DNA of 64,000 nucleotides from Erythrobacter sp. (lineage in GTDB: Bacteria; Pseudomonadota; Alphaproteobacteria; Sphingomonadales; Sphingomonadaceae), in NCBI GenBank assembly GCA_025698865.1, contig JAILWQ010000003.1, positions 1 to 64,000 of the forward strand, in the 5' to 3' direction. Position numbers and translations under genes: made by a program. The notes beneath the pieces were generated by a model. That model was not told the DNA's origin and ran no database searches. It saw nothing but the letters and a program-made list of their open reading frames with translations. Shown here in pieces: positions 17,399 through 26,953 of the stretch. How positions within the stretch are numbered: position 1 is the stretch's first letter; each line of letters begins with the position of its first letter.

Positions 17399-19330
17399 AT
17401 GGCTAAAGTAATCGGTATCGATCTCGGCACCACCAACTCCTGCGTTGCCGTGATGGACGGGGGCAAACCCAAGGTCATCGAGAATTCCGAAGGCGCTCGT
17501 ACGACGCCTTCCATCGTCGCTTTCACCAAGGATGGCGAGCGACTGATCGGCCAGCCGGCCAAGCGCCAGGCGGTCACCAATCCGGACAACACCCTCTTCG
17601 CGATCAAGCGCCTTATCGGCCGCCGGTTCGACGATCCCATGACCAAGAAGGACATGGATCTGGTCCCCTACGACATCGTCAAGGGCAAGAACGGCGACGC
17701 CTGGGTCGAAGCCGGCGGTGAAGACTATTCGCCCAGCCAGGTTTCCGCCTTCATTCTCCAGAAGATGAAGGAAACCGCCGAAAGCTATCTCGGCGAGGAC
17801 GTGAAGCAGGCGGTCATCACCGTTCCGGCATATTTCAACGATGCTCAGCGTCAGGCGACCAAGGACGCCGGCCAGATCGCGGGCCTCGAAGTGCTGCGCA
17901 TCATCAACGAGCCGACCGCGGCCGCGCTCGCCTATGGCATGGACAAGGAAGACGGCAAGACGATCGCCGTCTACGACCTTGGCGGCGGTACGTTCGACGT
18001 GTCCGTGCTCGAGATCGGCGATGGCGTTTTCGAGGTGAAGTCGACCAATGGCGACACCTTCCTCGGCGGCGAGGATTTCGACCAGGCGATCGTCGAATAT
18101 CTCGCGGAGCAGTTCAAGAAGAAGGAGAACATGGATCTCCGGACCGATAAGCTCGCCCTGCAGCGCCTGAAAGAAGCCGCTGAAAAGGCGAAGATCGAGC
18201 TTTCGAGCGCGCAGAGCACCGAGGTCAATCTGCCCTTCATCACCGCCCGCATGGAAGGCGGCAGCTCCACGCCGCTGCATCTGGTCGAGACGATCAGCCG
18301 TGCGGACCTCGAAAAGATGGTCGGCGATCTGATCAAGCGGACGCTCGAGCCGTGCAAGAAGGCGCTTCAGGACGCCGGCGTCACCAAGGACGGCATCGAC
18401 GAGGTGATCCTCGTCGGCGGCATGACCCGCATGCCCAAGGTGCGTCAGGTGGTCGAGGAGTTCTTCGGGTCCAAGCCGCATACCGGCGTGAATCCCGATG
18501 AGGTCGTCGCCATGGGTGCCGCGATCCAGGCGGGCGTGCTTCAGGGCGACGTCAAGGACGTGCTCCTGCTCGACGTGACGCCGCTCTCGCTCGGCATCGA
18601 GACGCTGGGCGGCGTGTTCACCCGCATGATCGACCGCAACACCACCATCCCGACCAAGAAGACCCAGACCTACTCGACTGCCGAGGACAATCAGCAGGCG
18701 GTGACGATCCGGGTCGCTCAGGGCGAGCGCGAGATGGCGGCCGATAACAAGATGCTCGGCCAGTTCGACCTTGTCGGTATTCCGCCGGCACCGCGCGGCG
18801 TGCCCCAGATCGAGGTGACGTTCGACATCGACGCCAACGGCATCGTGAACGTCAGCGCCAAGGACAAGGGCACCGGCAAGGAACAGCAGATCCGCATCCA
18901 GGCTTCCGGCGGTCTCAGCGACGCCGACATCGACCAGATGGTCCAGGACGCGGAGAAGTTCGCCGAAGAGGACAAGAAGCGTCGTGCCTCGGCCGAAGCC
19001 CGCAATCAGGCCGACAGCCTCGTCCACGCGACCGAGAAGCAGATCGAGGAGCATGGCGACAAGATCGACTCCGGCCTCAAGTCCGAGGTCGAAGCCAAGA
19101 TCGCCGAGGTGAAGACCGCGCTCGAGGGCGACGATGCCGAAGCGATCGAGGCCAAGGCCAAGGAACTGACCGAAGTCGCGATGAAGATGGGTCAGCAGAT
19201 CTACGAGCAGGAGCAGGCCAGCGCCTCTTCCGCGGCGGCGGGTGGCGACACCGATGGTGGCGAGAAGCCTGCCGACGACGATGTGGTCGACGCGGAATTC
19301 TCCGAAGTTGACGAAGACAGCAAGGGCTGA
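17399..19330 (+). CDS. dnaK: Molecular chaperone DnaK (Hsp70)
   Basis: The 643-residue Hsp70. The actin-like ATPase domain opens '[19 protein letters not shown]', with phosphate loops '[10 protein letters not shown]' and '[10 protein letters not shown]'. The substrate-binding domain contains '[17 protein letters not shown]', then a helical lid and the acidic tail '[14 protein letters not shown]'. The start is preceded by GGGGAAACC. Expression should be heat-induced from the RpoH promoter 90 bp upstream. dnaJ follows after 73 bp with a hairpin between them. Confidence 0.98.
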   Translation: MAKVIGIDLGTTNSCVAVMDGGKPKVIENSEGARTTPSIVAFTKDGERLIGQPAKRQAVTNPDNTLFAIKRLIGRRFDDPMTKKDMDLVPYDIVKGKNGDAWVEAGGEDYSPSQVSAFILQKMKETAESYLGEDVKQAVITVPAYFNDAQRQATKDAGQIAGLEVLRIINEPTAAALAYGMDKEDGKTIAVYDLGGGTFDVSVLEIGDGVFEVKSTNGDTFLGGEDFDQAIVEYLAEQFKKKENMDLRTDKLALQRLKEAAEKAKIELSSAQSTEVNLPFITARMEGGSSTPLHLVETISRADLEKMVGDLIKRTLEPCKKALQDAGVTKDGIDEVILVGGMTRMPKVRQVVEEFFGSKPHTGVNPDEVVAMGAAIQAGVLQGDVKDVLLLDVTPLSLGIETLGGVFTRMIDRNTTIPTKKTQTYSTAEDNQQAVTIRVAQGEREMAADNKMLGQFDLVGIPPAPRGVPQIEVTFDIDANGIVNVSAKDKGTGKEQQIRIQASGGLSDADIDQMVQDAEKFAEEDKKRRASAEARNQADSLVHATEKQIEEHGDKIDSGLKSEVEAKIAEVKTALEGDDAEAIEAKAKELTEVAMKMGQQIYEQEQASASSAAAGGDTDGGEKPADDDVVDAEFSEVDEDSKG

Positions 19331-19347
19331 GCCCGATGAGACGCTGC

Positions 19348-19379
19348 CCGCCGCCGGTGCTTCCTAGCTCCGGTGGCGG
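19348..19379 (+). other. dnaK-dnaJ intercistronic hairpin
   Basis: A 10-bp arm at 19348-19357 pairs with 19370-19379 (one G-U pair) around a 12-base loop. No T-run follows, so it is not a canonical terminator. Its place between dnaK and dnaJ suggests an RNA-stability or partial-attenuation element that sets the DnaK:DnaJ ratio; this role is inferred. Confidence 0.55.
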
Positions 19380-19403
19380 CTAGCGTTCGGGCGAGCGATT
19401 ATC

Positions 19404-20531
19404 ATGTCTGCTACCGAAATCGATTTCTACGAACTTCTCGGCGTGTCGCGCGATGCGGACGGGGGGACGATCAAGTCCGCCTATCGCAAGCTGGCGATGA
19501 AGCACCATCCGGACCGCAACCCGGGCTGCACCGAGAGCGAGGCGACTTTCAAGGCGATCAGTGTCGCCTATGACTGCCTCAAGGACCCCCAGAAGCGGGC
19601 GGCCTACGACCGCTATGGCCATGCCGCATTCACCCAGGGGATGGGCGCGGGCGGCGGCGGCGCCGGGCATCAGGACTTCGGCGATATCGGCGATATCTTC
19701 GAAACCATCTTCGGCCAGGCGTTCGGTGGCGGAGGCGGCCGGGCGCAGGCGCGGCGCGGGGCCGATCTGCGCTACGATATGGAGATCTCGCTCGAGGATG
19801 CCTTCCACGGCAAGTCGACGCAGATCACCATCGAGGTCAGCGAAACCTGCGACACCTGCCATGGTTCGGGCGCGACGCCCGGAACCGGCAAGCGGACGTG
19901 CAATTTGTGTTCCGGTTACGGGAAGGTCCGCGCCAAGCAGGGCTTCTTCGTGGTCGAGCGCCCCTGTCCCAATTGTCACGGGCGGGGCGAGGTCATCACG
20001 ACCCCCTGTCGCGACTGCCGGGGCGAGGGCCGCGTCGATGCGCAGCAGACCATCGATGTCGACATACCGCCGGGGGTCGACACCGGCACGCGCATCCGCC
20101 TGTCGGGCAAGGGCGAGGCCGGGCCGAACGGCGCGCCTTCGGGCGACCTGTACATTTTCGTCCACCTGAAGCCGCATGCAATTTTTCAGCGTGAGGGGAC
20201 GACACTCGCTACCCGCGTTCCGGTGAGCTTCACCACTGCCGCGCTGGGCGGCGAAATCGAGCTTCGCGACCTTGCCGGCGAACCCGTGACCCTGTCTGTC
20301 CCAGCGGGACTGCAATCGGGTCGGCAACTGCGCCAGCGCGGCAGCGGCATGCCTGTGCTTCAGGGTCGCGGGCGCGGCGATCTGGTGGTCGAGATCGTGG
20401 TCGAGACGCCGACCAAGCTAAGCAAGGAACAGAAGGCGCTGTTGCAGCAGTTCCGGGAAACCGAAACCGGCGAGGAATGTCCGGAAAGTCGCGGTTTCTT
20501 CGAAAAGCTCAGGACCGCTTTCGCATCCTGA
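19404..20531 (+). CDS. dnaJ: Molecular chaperone DnaJ (Hsp40)
   Basis: A 375-residue type I J-protein that stimulates DnaK ATP hydrolysis and delivers substrates. It has the N-terminal J domain with HPD in 'MKHHPDRNPG', a Gly-rich linker (~75-115), the zinc-binding region with four CxxCxGxG-type repeats ('CDTCHGSG', 'CNLCSGYG', 'CPNCHGRG', 'CRDCRGEG'), and the C-terminal substrate-binding domain. Second gene of the dnaK heat-shock unit; convergent with the patatin-like gene (27-bp gap). Confidence 0.97.
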   Translation: MSATEIDFYELLGVSRDADGGTIKSAYRKLAMKHHPDRNPGCTESEATFKAISVAYDCLKDPQKRAAYDRYGHAAFTQGMGAGGGGAGHQDFGDIGDIFETIFGQAFGGGGGRAQARRGADLRYDMEISLEDAFHGKSTQITIEVSETCDTCHGSGATPGTGKRTCNLCSGYGKVRAKQGFFVVERPCPNCHGRGEVITTPCRDCRGEGRVDAQQTIDVDIPPGVDTGTRIRLSGKGEAGPNGAPSGDLYIFVHLKPHAIFQREGTTLATRVPVSFTTAALGGEIELRDLAGEPVTLSVPAGLQSGRQLRQRGSGMPVLQGRGRGDLVVEIVVETPTKLSKEQKALLQQFRETETGEECPESRGFFEKLRTAFAS

Positions 20532-20558
20532 CGTGATCGGCGCGGCAACGGACGGAAG

Positions 20559-22874
20559 TCAGTCCAGCCGCGCCGTCACCTCGTTGCGCAGTCTTGCGAT
20601 CAGCGCGCTGTCGCAGCGCCCCGCCGCATCCTCCTCCTCCAGGATGGCGAGGAAGACATCGCGCTTCATCGTCCGGCACAGGGCGTCCTCGAACTTCTCG
20701 TCGACCGTCGAGGTTACCAGATCGACCATGCGCTCGGCGCCGTGCAGGCGCCCCCACAAATAGTCGTTCTCGCGGTAGGCGCGGCTGAAGAAGGCACCGA
20801 AATTGTAGAACTCGGTGCCGCGCAGAGTCGCCGCCGTTCCGCCTTCGCGAATACTACGCGCGTCTTCGGGTGAGATGCGGTCGACCTTGACCGGGTCGAA
20901 CTCGGTCAGCCCTTCATTGCGCAGCAGCGGCAGGGTGGCGACGTCGTAATAGGGAAAGCCGAGATAGGTCAGCAGCAATCGCCGCTTGAGGTCCTTCGGC
21001 ATGGCCTCGAGCGCGGTGGCGAGCATCTCCTCGGCCCGGTCGTCCACATCCGGCAGGCCCCGGCGTTCCGCCAGCAGATCGAGCATGGAGCCGGGGTCCG
21101 ACAGTACGTCCTGCGCCGCGTCGGCGAAATCCGGCCCGAGATTGTCGAGCCCTTCGCGATCGAAATACAGCGAGAGGATGTCGAACACGGCATCGCGCGC
21201 GGTCTCCAGCGCTTCGGCGGGAAACTCCGGGTCCTCGTCCCAGTCCCGCGCCAGCCGCCGGGCCAGCAAGCGCAGGCGACGGATGCGAAAGCCGATATCG
21301 TGCGAGCGGAAGAACGCGATCGCGGCGTCGTTCGCTCCGCCGGAAGGGGAAGAGAGCGTGTCGAGCCCGCGCCGGACCAGTTCCTCGTGCAAGGCCGCCT
21401 CGATCGGCGCCTCGTCCGCCAGGCCCAGTTCGGGCGCCGCCTCGTATGCAAGTCGGGCTAGACGCGTGACGATCCCGACCAGCTTCGCCTGCGCGTAAGC
21501 CTGAAAGGCGTAGCCGGCCTGTTCGGCGGCGGCCTGCTGGGCGCGCTGGCGCCAGCCGTTCAGCCGCTTCGGCGTCGGCCGGTCGAGGAAGAGGGTGAAT
21601 CCGAACAGCTTCTCCACCGCGCCCTCGACCTCAGGGCGCAGGCGGTTGACGATCTCGCGCAGGCGCAGGGCCTCGCGGCTCTGCTGTTCCAAAGTCTCCA
21701 GATTGTCGCGGATCGGCTGCTCGCGGGGGATGGTGGAGAGCGAACCGAAGATCGCGCCGAAGAAGCCGACCGGCTCGACATCGCGTTCGCGCAAGGCGGT
21801 CGTGCGGTCGGGGCGGGGGTCGATATAGATGAAGCGCCGGTCGACCTCGCGCTGGGCGGGACGGCCCCGCAGCGCTCCGATGGCGCCCTCGAACGGCTTG
21901 TTCACCAGCACCGATCCGTCGATCAGCGCCACCTGGTCTGCCGTCTCGTGCTTCAGATGCATCGGCATGATGCGTTTCAGGAACGCGTTGCGCTCGGGCC
22001 AGTCGCGCTTGGACTTCTTCGCGAGCCGGTCGATTTCCTTCAGCTGAAGCGGAGGAAACGCGCCGGGAAAGCTCGCGGTCGCCCGCGCCGCGAACACCAG
22101 CTCCAGCGGATTGGCCAGGTCCACGCCGCCCGTCGCCGGGGTCCGCACCCGGAAGGCGATCGGCATCCGGTGTTCGCTTTCCTCCACCACGGGCGGGCTG
22201 TTGATCCGCAGCAGCGAGAGATAACCGCGGAAATCGGTGGTGGTGACGAACAGGTCCATCGGATGACCCGGCGGAAGCAGGGGCGACTGCACCGGCGCCG
22301 AAGCCATCGCTGCAAAGGCTCGCTCCAGCAATTGCGAGAAATTCCTGCCCGAGAAGGGCGGCGCGAACCACCGTCCGCGGATCAGGCGCGAGACCTTGCG
22401 GCGCACCTCCGCGCGCGTTTCCGGCGCGACGCTCTCGTCGACCATGTTGCCGGGGCGGTCAAGCAGCCAGCTGACAAAAGGCTGCGCCCAGATTTTGGCG
22501 AAGCGCCACAGCGGCCGCGCGTCGGGATCGGTCAGCTCGTCGACATCGGCCGTGTCGAGCCAGAGTTCGGTCAGCGGTTCGAGCGATTGCCCCGAATGGA
22601 CCGCCTGCGCCAGAAAGACCGCGTTGATCCCGCCCGCGCTCGCGCCCGAAAGAATGTCCGGCAGCACCCTGAGACGCAGATCGCGCTCCTCTCGCACTCT
22701 CTCGAGCATACGCGCATAGGCCCGCTGCACCGGATCCTTCGGCGTGGTTCCGTCATGGAAATCCCGGCTGGCGCGGGCGAGGTGCCACAACTCCTTGGTG
22801 ACGCCGTGCATGTAGACCGCGAGGCTCACTCCGCCGTAGCAGACGAGCGCGATCCTGAGTTCCTTCTGACGCAT
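20559..22874 (-). CDS. Patatin-related phospholipase-like protein
   Basis: A 771-residue protein with a patatin domain in the first ~350 residues and a long helical C-terminal region with DUF3376-like character. It starts 'MRQKELRIALVCYGGVSLAV' (oxyanion-hole glycine region), has the nucleophile motif GASAG in 'ILSGASAGGINAVFLAQA', and the catalytic aspartate in 'VALIDGSVLVNKP'. Ser-Asp dyads of this kind usually act as lipid acyl hydrolases. There is no signal peptide, so it is probably cytosolic or membrane-associated. The start at 22874 is set by this conserved beginning; the open frame upstream runs into the divergent radA and is spurious. Substrate unknown. Confidence 0.85.
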   Translation of the reverse strand: MRQKELRIALVCYGGVSLAVYMHGVTKELWHLARASRDFHDGTTPKDPVQRAYARMLERVREERDLRLRVLPDILSGASAGGINAVFLAQAVHSGQSLEPLTELWLDTADVDELTDPDARPLWRFAKIWAQPFVSWLLDRPGNMVDESVAPETRAEVRRKVSRLIRGRWFAPPFSGRNFSQLLERAFAAMASAPVQSPLLPPGHPMDLFVTTTDFRGYLSLLRINSPPVVEESEHRMPIAFRVRTPATGGVDLANPLELVFAARATASFPGAFPPLQLKEIDRLAKKSKRDWPERNAFLKRIMPMHLKHETADQVALIDGSVLVNKPFEGAIGALRGRPAQREVDRRFIYIDPRPDRTTALRERDVEPVGFFGAIFGSLSTIPREQPIRDNLETLEQQSREALRLREIVNRLRPEVEGAVEKLFGFTLFLDRPTPKRLNGWRQRAQQAAAEQAGYAFQAYAQAKLVGIVTRLARLAYEAAPELGLADEAPIEAALHEELVRRGLDTLSSPSGGANDAAIAFFRSHDIGFRIRRLRLLARRLARDWDEDPEFPAEALETARDAVFDILSLYFDREGLDNLGPDFADAAQDVLSDPGSMLDLLAERRGLPDVDDRAEEMLATALEAMPKDLKRRLLLTYLGFPYYDVATLPLLRNEGLTEFDPVKVDRISPEDARSIREGGTAATLRGTEFYNFGAFFSRAYRENDYLWGRLHGAERMVDLVTSTVDEKFEDALCRTMKRDVFLAILEEEDAAGRCDSALIARLRNEVTARLD

Positions 22875-22947
22875 CGTCGGCGGTTGTGGCCGAGTTGAGC
22901 GCGCAAGGCAATTGCGTTCCACAAATGTTCCGTCTAACGATCCCGTC

Positions 22948-24315
22948 ATGGCCAAGCCCAAACGTCGATATGTCTGCCAGGCCTGCGGCAGTGTCGCCCA
23001 TCGCTGGCAGGGCCAGTGCGCCGATTGTTCGGAATGGAACACGCTGGTGGAGGACATGCCCGCCACCGTGTTCTCGCAGAAACACGACCTGTCGAGCGGG
23101 GGCAGGGCGGTCGAGTTCGTTTCGCTCGACAAGCCTGGCGAACTGCCCGCGCGCCAGAGCACCGGCCTTGCCGAATTCGACCGCGCGCTCGGCGGCGGGC
23201 TGGTGCCGGGTTCGGCGATCCTGATGGGCGGCGATCCGGGCATCGGCAAGTCGACCCTGCTGCTTCAGGCGACGGCCCGGCTGGCGCGGGACGGCAAATC
23301 GGCGGTCTATGTCAGCGGCGAGGAAGCGACCGCGCAGGTGCGGATGCGTGCGACCCGGCTCGGGCTGGCCGATGCGCCGGTGAAGCTCGCCGCGGCGACC
23401 GGGGTGCGCGACATCCTGACCACCCTTGGCGCGATGGAGACGCCCGACCTGCTGGTGATCGATTCGATCCAGACCATGCATTCCGACACGATCGAGGGCG
23501 CGCCCGGCACGGTCAGCCAAGTGCGCGGCTGCGCATTCGAACTGATCCGCTACGCCAAGGAGAACGGCGTCGCGCTGGTGCTGGTCGGCCACGTCACCAA
23601 GGACGGCAACATTGCCGGCCCGCGCGTGCTCGAACACATGGTCGACGTGGTGATGAGCTTCGAAGGGGAGCGCAGCCACCAGTACCGCATCCTGCGCGCG
23701 CTCAAGAACCGCTTCGGCGCGGTCGACGAGATCGGCGTCTTTTCCATGGCGTCCGAGGGGCTGGAAGAGGTCGAGAACCCTTCCATGCTGTTCCTCTCCG
23801 GGCGCGATCAACCGCTTGCCGGGAGCGCGGTGTTCCCGGCGATGGAAGGGACGCGGCCGGTTCTGGTCGAGATTCAGGCGCTGATCGTCCGCCTGCAATC
23901 GGGCGCGACACCGCGCCGCGCGGTGGTCGGCTGGGACAGCGGCAGGCTCGCAATGCTGCTCGCCGTCCTCGAATCGCGTTGCGGGCTCAACTTCAGCTCG
24001 GCGGAGGTCTATCTCAACGTGGCGGGCGGCTATCGTCTGGCCGACCCGGCGGCGGACCTCGCGGTGGCCGCCGCGCTGGTCAGCGCCCTCGCGGACAGGC
24101 CCTTGCCCGATCGCAGCGTGTGGCTGGGCGAGATCGCGCTTTCGGGCGAGGTGCGCCCCGTCGCCCATGCCGGACTGCGCTTGCGGGAAGCGGCCAAGCT
24201 CGGCTTTGCGCTCGGCTGCGGACCGGTCGATCCCAAGCTCGCGCCTTCGGGGATCGACTATCGCGGCGTCGGACAACTGGCCAATCTCGTTGACCGGGTG
24301 ATGGCGAACGCATAA
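22948..24315 (+). CDS. radA: DNA repair protein RadA
   Basis: A 455-residue RecA-like branch-migration helicase that works in recombinational repair. In order: N-terminal four-cysteine zinc finger ('CQACGSVAHRWQGQCADC'), Walker A 'GDPGIGKST', the RadA-specific KNRFG motif in 'LKNRFGAVDEIG', and a C-terminal Lon-protease-like domain without the protease catalytic serine. ATG 22948 directly precedes the zinc finger. It is divergent from the patatin gene (73 bp) and 13 bp ahead of cvpA. Confidence 0.97.
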   Translation: MAKPKRRYVCQACGSVAHRWQGQCADCSEWNTLVEDMPATVFSQKHDLSSGGRAVEFVSLDKPGELPARQSTGLAEFDRALGGGLVPGSAILMGGDPGIGKSTLLLQATARLARDGKSAVYVSGEEATAQVRMRATRLGLADAPVKLAAATGVRDILTTLGAMETPDLLVIDSIQTMHSDTIEGAPGTVSQVRGCAFELIRYAKENGVALVLVGHVTKDGNIAGPRVLEHMVDVVMSFEGERSHQYRILRALKNRFGAVDEIGVFSMASEGLEEVENPSMLFLSGRDQPLAGSAVFPAMEGTRPVLVEIQALIVRLQSGATPRRAVVGWDSGRLAMLLAVLESRCGLNFSSAEVYLNVAGGYRLADPAADLAVAAALVSALADRPLPDRSVWLGEIALSGEVRPVAHAGLRLREAAKLGFALGCGPVDPKLAPSGIDYRGVGQLANLVDRVMANA

Positions 24316-24328
24316 TTCCCGCAGGCAA

Positions 24329-24865
24329 ATGACGGGCTTCGATTTCATTGTCCTCGGCATCGTCGGGGTCGCCGCGATCGGCGGGTTCCTGCGCGGCTTC
24401 GTCCAGGAAATCCTGTCGCTGGCCTCTTGGGTGCTGGCGGTGCTGGCCATCCGCTACCTGCATACGCCGTTCACCGCCCTGTTGCAGGATTATGTCGGTT
24501 ACGGGATCGCGACCGCGGTGCTGGCCTTCGCGCTGCTCTTGCTCATTCCCTATGCCGCCATGAAGCTCATCGCCGCCAATGTCGGCAAGGTGTCGCGCAA
24601 TTCGGTGCTCGGCCCGATCGACCGGGTGCTCGGCTTCGGCTTCGGCGCGCTCAAGGGCATGGTGATGGTGGTGATCGCCTTCTCGCTGCTGGTGCTGGGT
24701 TACGACACGGTCTGGGGCTTTCAGGGGCGGCCGGACTGGATCAGCCAAGCGCGCAGTTACGATCTGGTCGATGCGAGTTCGCGCAGCATGGTCGAGATGA
24801 TCGCCGAGCGCCGGGCCGACATGCAGCGCGAAGGCGGTCCGGATGACGCCGTCGAAACGGAATGA
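24329..24865 (+). CDS. cvpA: CvpA family membrane protein
   Basis: A 178-residue inner-membrane protein with four hydrophobic helices in the first ~125 residues and a charged tail. The beginning 'MTGFDFIVLGIVGVAAIGG' and 'LRGFVQEILSLASWVLAVLA' are characteristic of CvpA (colicin V production protein), whose molecular function is still unclear though it affects envelope integrity. Its stop overlaps the start of the IscU-like gene by 4 bp (ATGA). Confidence 0.9.
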   Translation: MTGFDFIVLGIVGVAAIGGFLRGFVQEILSLASWVLAVLAIRYLHTPFTALLQDYVGYGIATAVLAFALLLLIPYAAMKLIAANVGKVSRNSVLGPIDRVLGFGFGALKGMVMVVIAFSLLVLGYDTVWGFQGRPDWISQARSYDLVDASSRSMVEMIAERRADMQREGGPDDAVETE

Positions 24866-25302
24866 GCTCGAACCGCGCGGCGCCGCTCTACACGCCTGAA
24901 ATGCTGGCTCTGGCGGTCGAGCTGGCGGCCTATCCACCGTTGGCGGACCCCGCCTTCCATGCCGAACTGCGCTCGCGCACCTGCGGCAGCGTCGCGCGTA
25001 TCGATCTTGCTACCGATGACGACGGCGCGATCGCGGCTGTCGGCCTGAAAATGTCCGCCTGCGCGGTCGGGCAGGCGGCAGCGGCGATCTTCGCATCCGA
25101 CGCGCGGGGCAAGGGCGCCGGCGATCTCGACAGCGTGATCGCGGCGATCGAGGCATGGCTTGCCGGGGCCGGACCGCGCCCGGACTGGCCGCGTCTCGAC
25201 CTGCTCGATGCAGCACTGGCCCATCCCGGCCGGCACGAAGCGATCCTCCTGCCGTGGAGGACGGCCGCGGCGGCGCTTTCCAAGGCTCCCGCGCCGCGCT
25301 AG
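24862..25302 (+). CDS. IscU/NifU-like iron-sulfur scaffold protein (two cysteines)
   Basis: A 146-residue protein with the NifU_N/IscU-like fold. Two scaffold cysteines are seen, in 'RSRTCGSVARIDL' and 'KMSACAVGQAAAAIF', but the third expected before the C-terminal helix is absent: the equivalent stretch reads 'HPGRHEAILLPW'. The family takes part in Fe-S cluster assembly with three Cys ligands in classic members, so a reduced role is likely. It is coupled to cvpA by a 4-bp overlap, and no isc/suf genes are nearby. Confidence 0.75.
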   Translation: MSSNRAAPLYTPEMLALAVELAAYPPLADPAFHAELRSRTCGSVARIDLATDDDGAIAAVGLKMSACAVGQAAAAIFASDARGKGAGDLDSVIAAIEAWLAGAGPRPDWPRLDLLDAALAHPGRHEAILLPWRTAAAALSKAPAPR

Positions 25303-25339
25303 ATCGCCTGTCGAGAGGGTGACGAGGGGAGGGTTGGCG

Positions 25340-26953
25340 ATGGCCGAGGCGTTGCAGCACGAGCCGAGCGCGAAGGAAATCCGGCTGGTGATCGCCGCCA
25401 GCAGCGCCGGCACGATCTTCGAATGGTACGATTTCTTCATCTACGGCACGCTCGCCGCACTGATCGGGGCGGCCTTCTTCCCGAGTGACAACGAGACGCT
25501 GGAAGTGCTGCTGGTCTGGGCGGGATTCGCGGTCGGTTTCGGCTTCCGCCCGCTGGGCGCGATCCTGTTCGGTTTTCTGGGTGACCGGCTCGGGCGCAAA
25601 TACACCTTTCTCGTCACCGTGACGCTGATGGGCGTGGCAACGGCCGGGGTAGGGCTGGTGCCGAGCGCGGACACGATCGGCCTTGCCGCTCCCGCCATCG
25701 TCCTGCTGCTGCGCATCTTTCAGGGTCTCGCTCTCGGCGGTGAATATGGCGGCGCGGCGATTTATGTCGCGGAGCACGCCCCGCCCGAAAAGCGCGGCTT
25801 TTACACCGGCTTCATCCAGGCAAGCGTGGTCGGCGGCTTCGTCATGTCGATCATCGTCGTGCTTTCTTGCCGCGCGCTGATCCCGCCGGAGGAGTTTGCC
25901 GCATGGGGCTGGCGGGTGCCGTTCCTGCTCAGCATCGTGCTGCTCGCGATCTCCCTGTGGATGCGGCTCAAGCTCAACGAAAGCCCGGTGTTTCAGCAGA
26001 TGAAGGCCGCCGGGAAAACCGCGGGCAATCCGTTCGTGGAAAGCTTCACCTATCCCGGCAACAAGCGCCGTATCCTCACCGCCTTCGGGGTGACGGGCGT
26101 GCTGACGACGATCTGGTACACCGCCTTCTTCTCGGCGCTGAGCTTCCTGCGCGGTCCGATGCGGGTGGACGAGAACACGGTCGAATGGATCATGCTGGCG
26201 GGCGGAGCGATCTCGATGATCTTCTATCCGCTCGTCGGCGCATGGTCGGACAGGATGGGGCGCAAGCTGCCGATCATTCTCGGCGGCGGTCTGGCGCTGG
26301 CGCTGATGTTCCCGATCTTCTGGGGACTGGGCTCGCTCGCCAATCCGGGCCTGAGCGCAGCCGCGCGCACCGCGCCGGTGGTGGTTTCGGGCAGTGGCTG
26401 TGCCTACGATCCGTTTGCTGAGGCACAGCAAACCGAATGCGGCCGCCTGATCGCGAACCTCACCGGACTTGGTGTGTCCTACGATTTGCGCGAAGGGACA
26501 GAGAGCTTCATCGCTGTCGGGAACGAAAGGCTCTCCTATGCAGGACTGCCCGATGCCGACCGTGCCGACGCCGTCCGCGATCTTCTGGCGCGCAGTGGCT
26601 ACGATCTCGGCACCCAGCAGCCGCCCTTCGTCCGTATCCTCGGGCTCGTGGCGCTGGTGGTTGCTATGGGCGGCCTTTCGGCGCTGACCTACGGTTCGGT
26701 GGCCGCGCTGCTGGCAGAGCTGTTCCCACCGCAAATCCGCTACAGCTCGATGTCGATCCCCTATCATATCGGTGCCGGCTACCTCGGCGGCTTCCTGCCG
26801 CTGATCGCCGCCTATATCATCGCGATGACGGGCAATCCTTTCGCCGGCCTGTGGTACACCTGGGTTGTGGTTGCCCTCGGCGTCCTGATCTGCTGGTGGG
26901 GCATTCCGAATGGACCACCCCGAGATTTCGTCGCCGCCACCGATGACGGTTGA
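25340..26953 (+). CDS. MFS transporter, metabolite:proton symporter (MHS) family
   Basis: A 537-residue, 12-helix major facilitator. 'SSAGTIFEWYDFFIYGTLAA' is the hallmark first helix of the metabolite:H+ symporter branch (ProP, ShiA, KgtP), and 'GDRLGRKYTF' is the loop 2-3 MFS signature; the repeat in the second half is 'GAWSDRMGRKLPII'. Between helices of the second half (~350-425) is an unusually long insertion of about 75 residues with two cysteines. Substrate cannot be read from sequence. An AGGGGAGGG site precedes ATG 25340. Its end overlaps alr by 44 bp. Confidence 0.88.
   Translation: MAEALQHEPSAKEIRLVIAASSAGTIFEWYDFFIYGTLAALIGAAFFPSDNETLEVLLVWAGFAVGFGFRPLGAILFGFLGDRLGRKYTFLVTVTLMGVATAGVGLVPSADTIGLAAPAIVLLLRIFQGLALGGEYGGAAIYVAEHAPPEKRGFYTGFIQASVVGGFVMSIIVVLSCRALIPPEEFAAWGWRVPFLLSIVLLAISLWMRLKLNESPVFQQMKAAGKTAGNPFVESFTYPGNKRRILTAFGVTGVLTTIWYTAFFSALSFLRGPMRVDENTVEWIMLAGGAISMIFYPLVGAWSDRMGRKLPIILGGGLALALMFPIFWGLGSLANPGLSAAARTAPVVVSGSGCAYDPFAEAQQTECGRLIANLTGLGVSYDLREGTESFIAVGNERLSYAGLPDADRADAVRDLLARSGYDLGTQQPPFVRILGLVALVVAMGGLSALTYGSVAALLAELFPPQIRYSSMSIPYHIGAGYLGGFLPLIAAYIIAMTGNPFAGLWYTWVVVALGVLICWWGIPNGPPRDFVAATDDG

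Noticed and set aside
17318..19054. 578-residue antisense open frame over dnaK
   Set aside because: It lies entirely opposite dnaK, is a by-product of GC-rich codon bias, and its peptide is Asp/Leu/His-rich without any domain.
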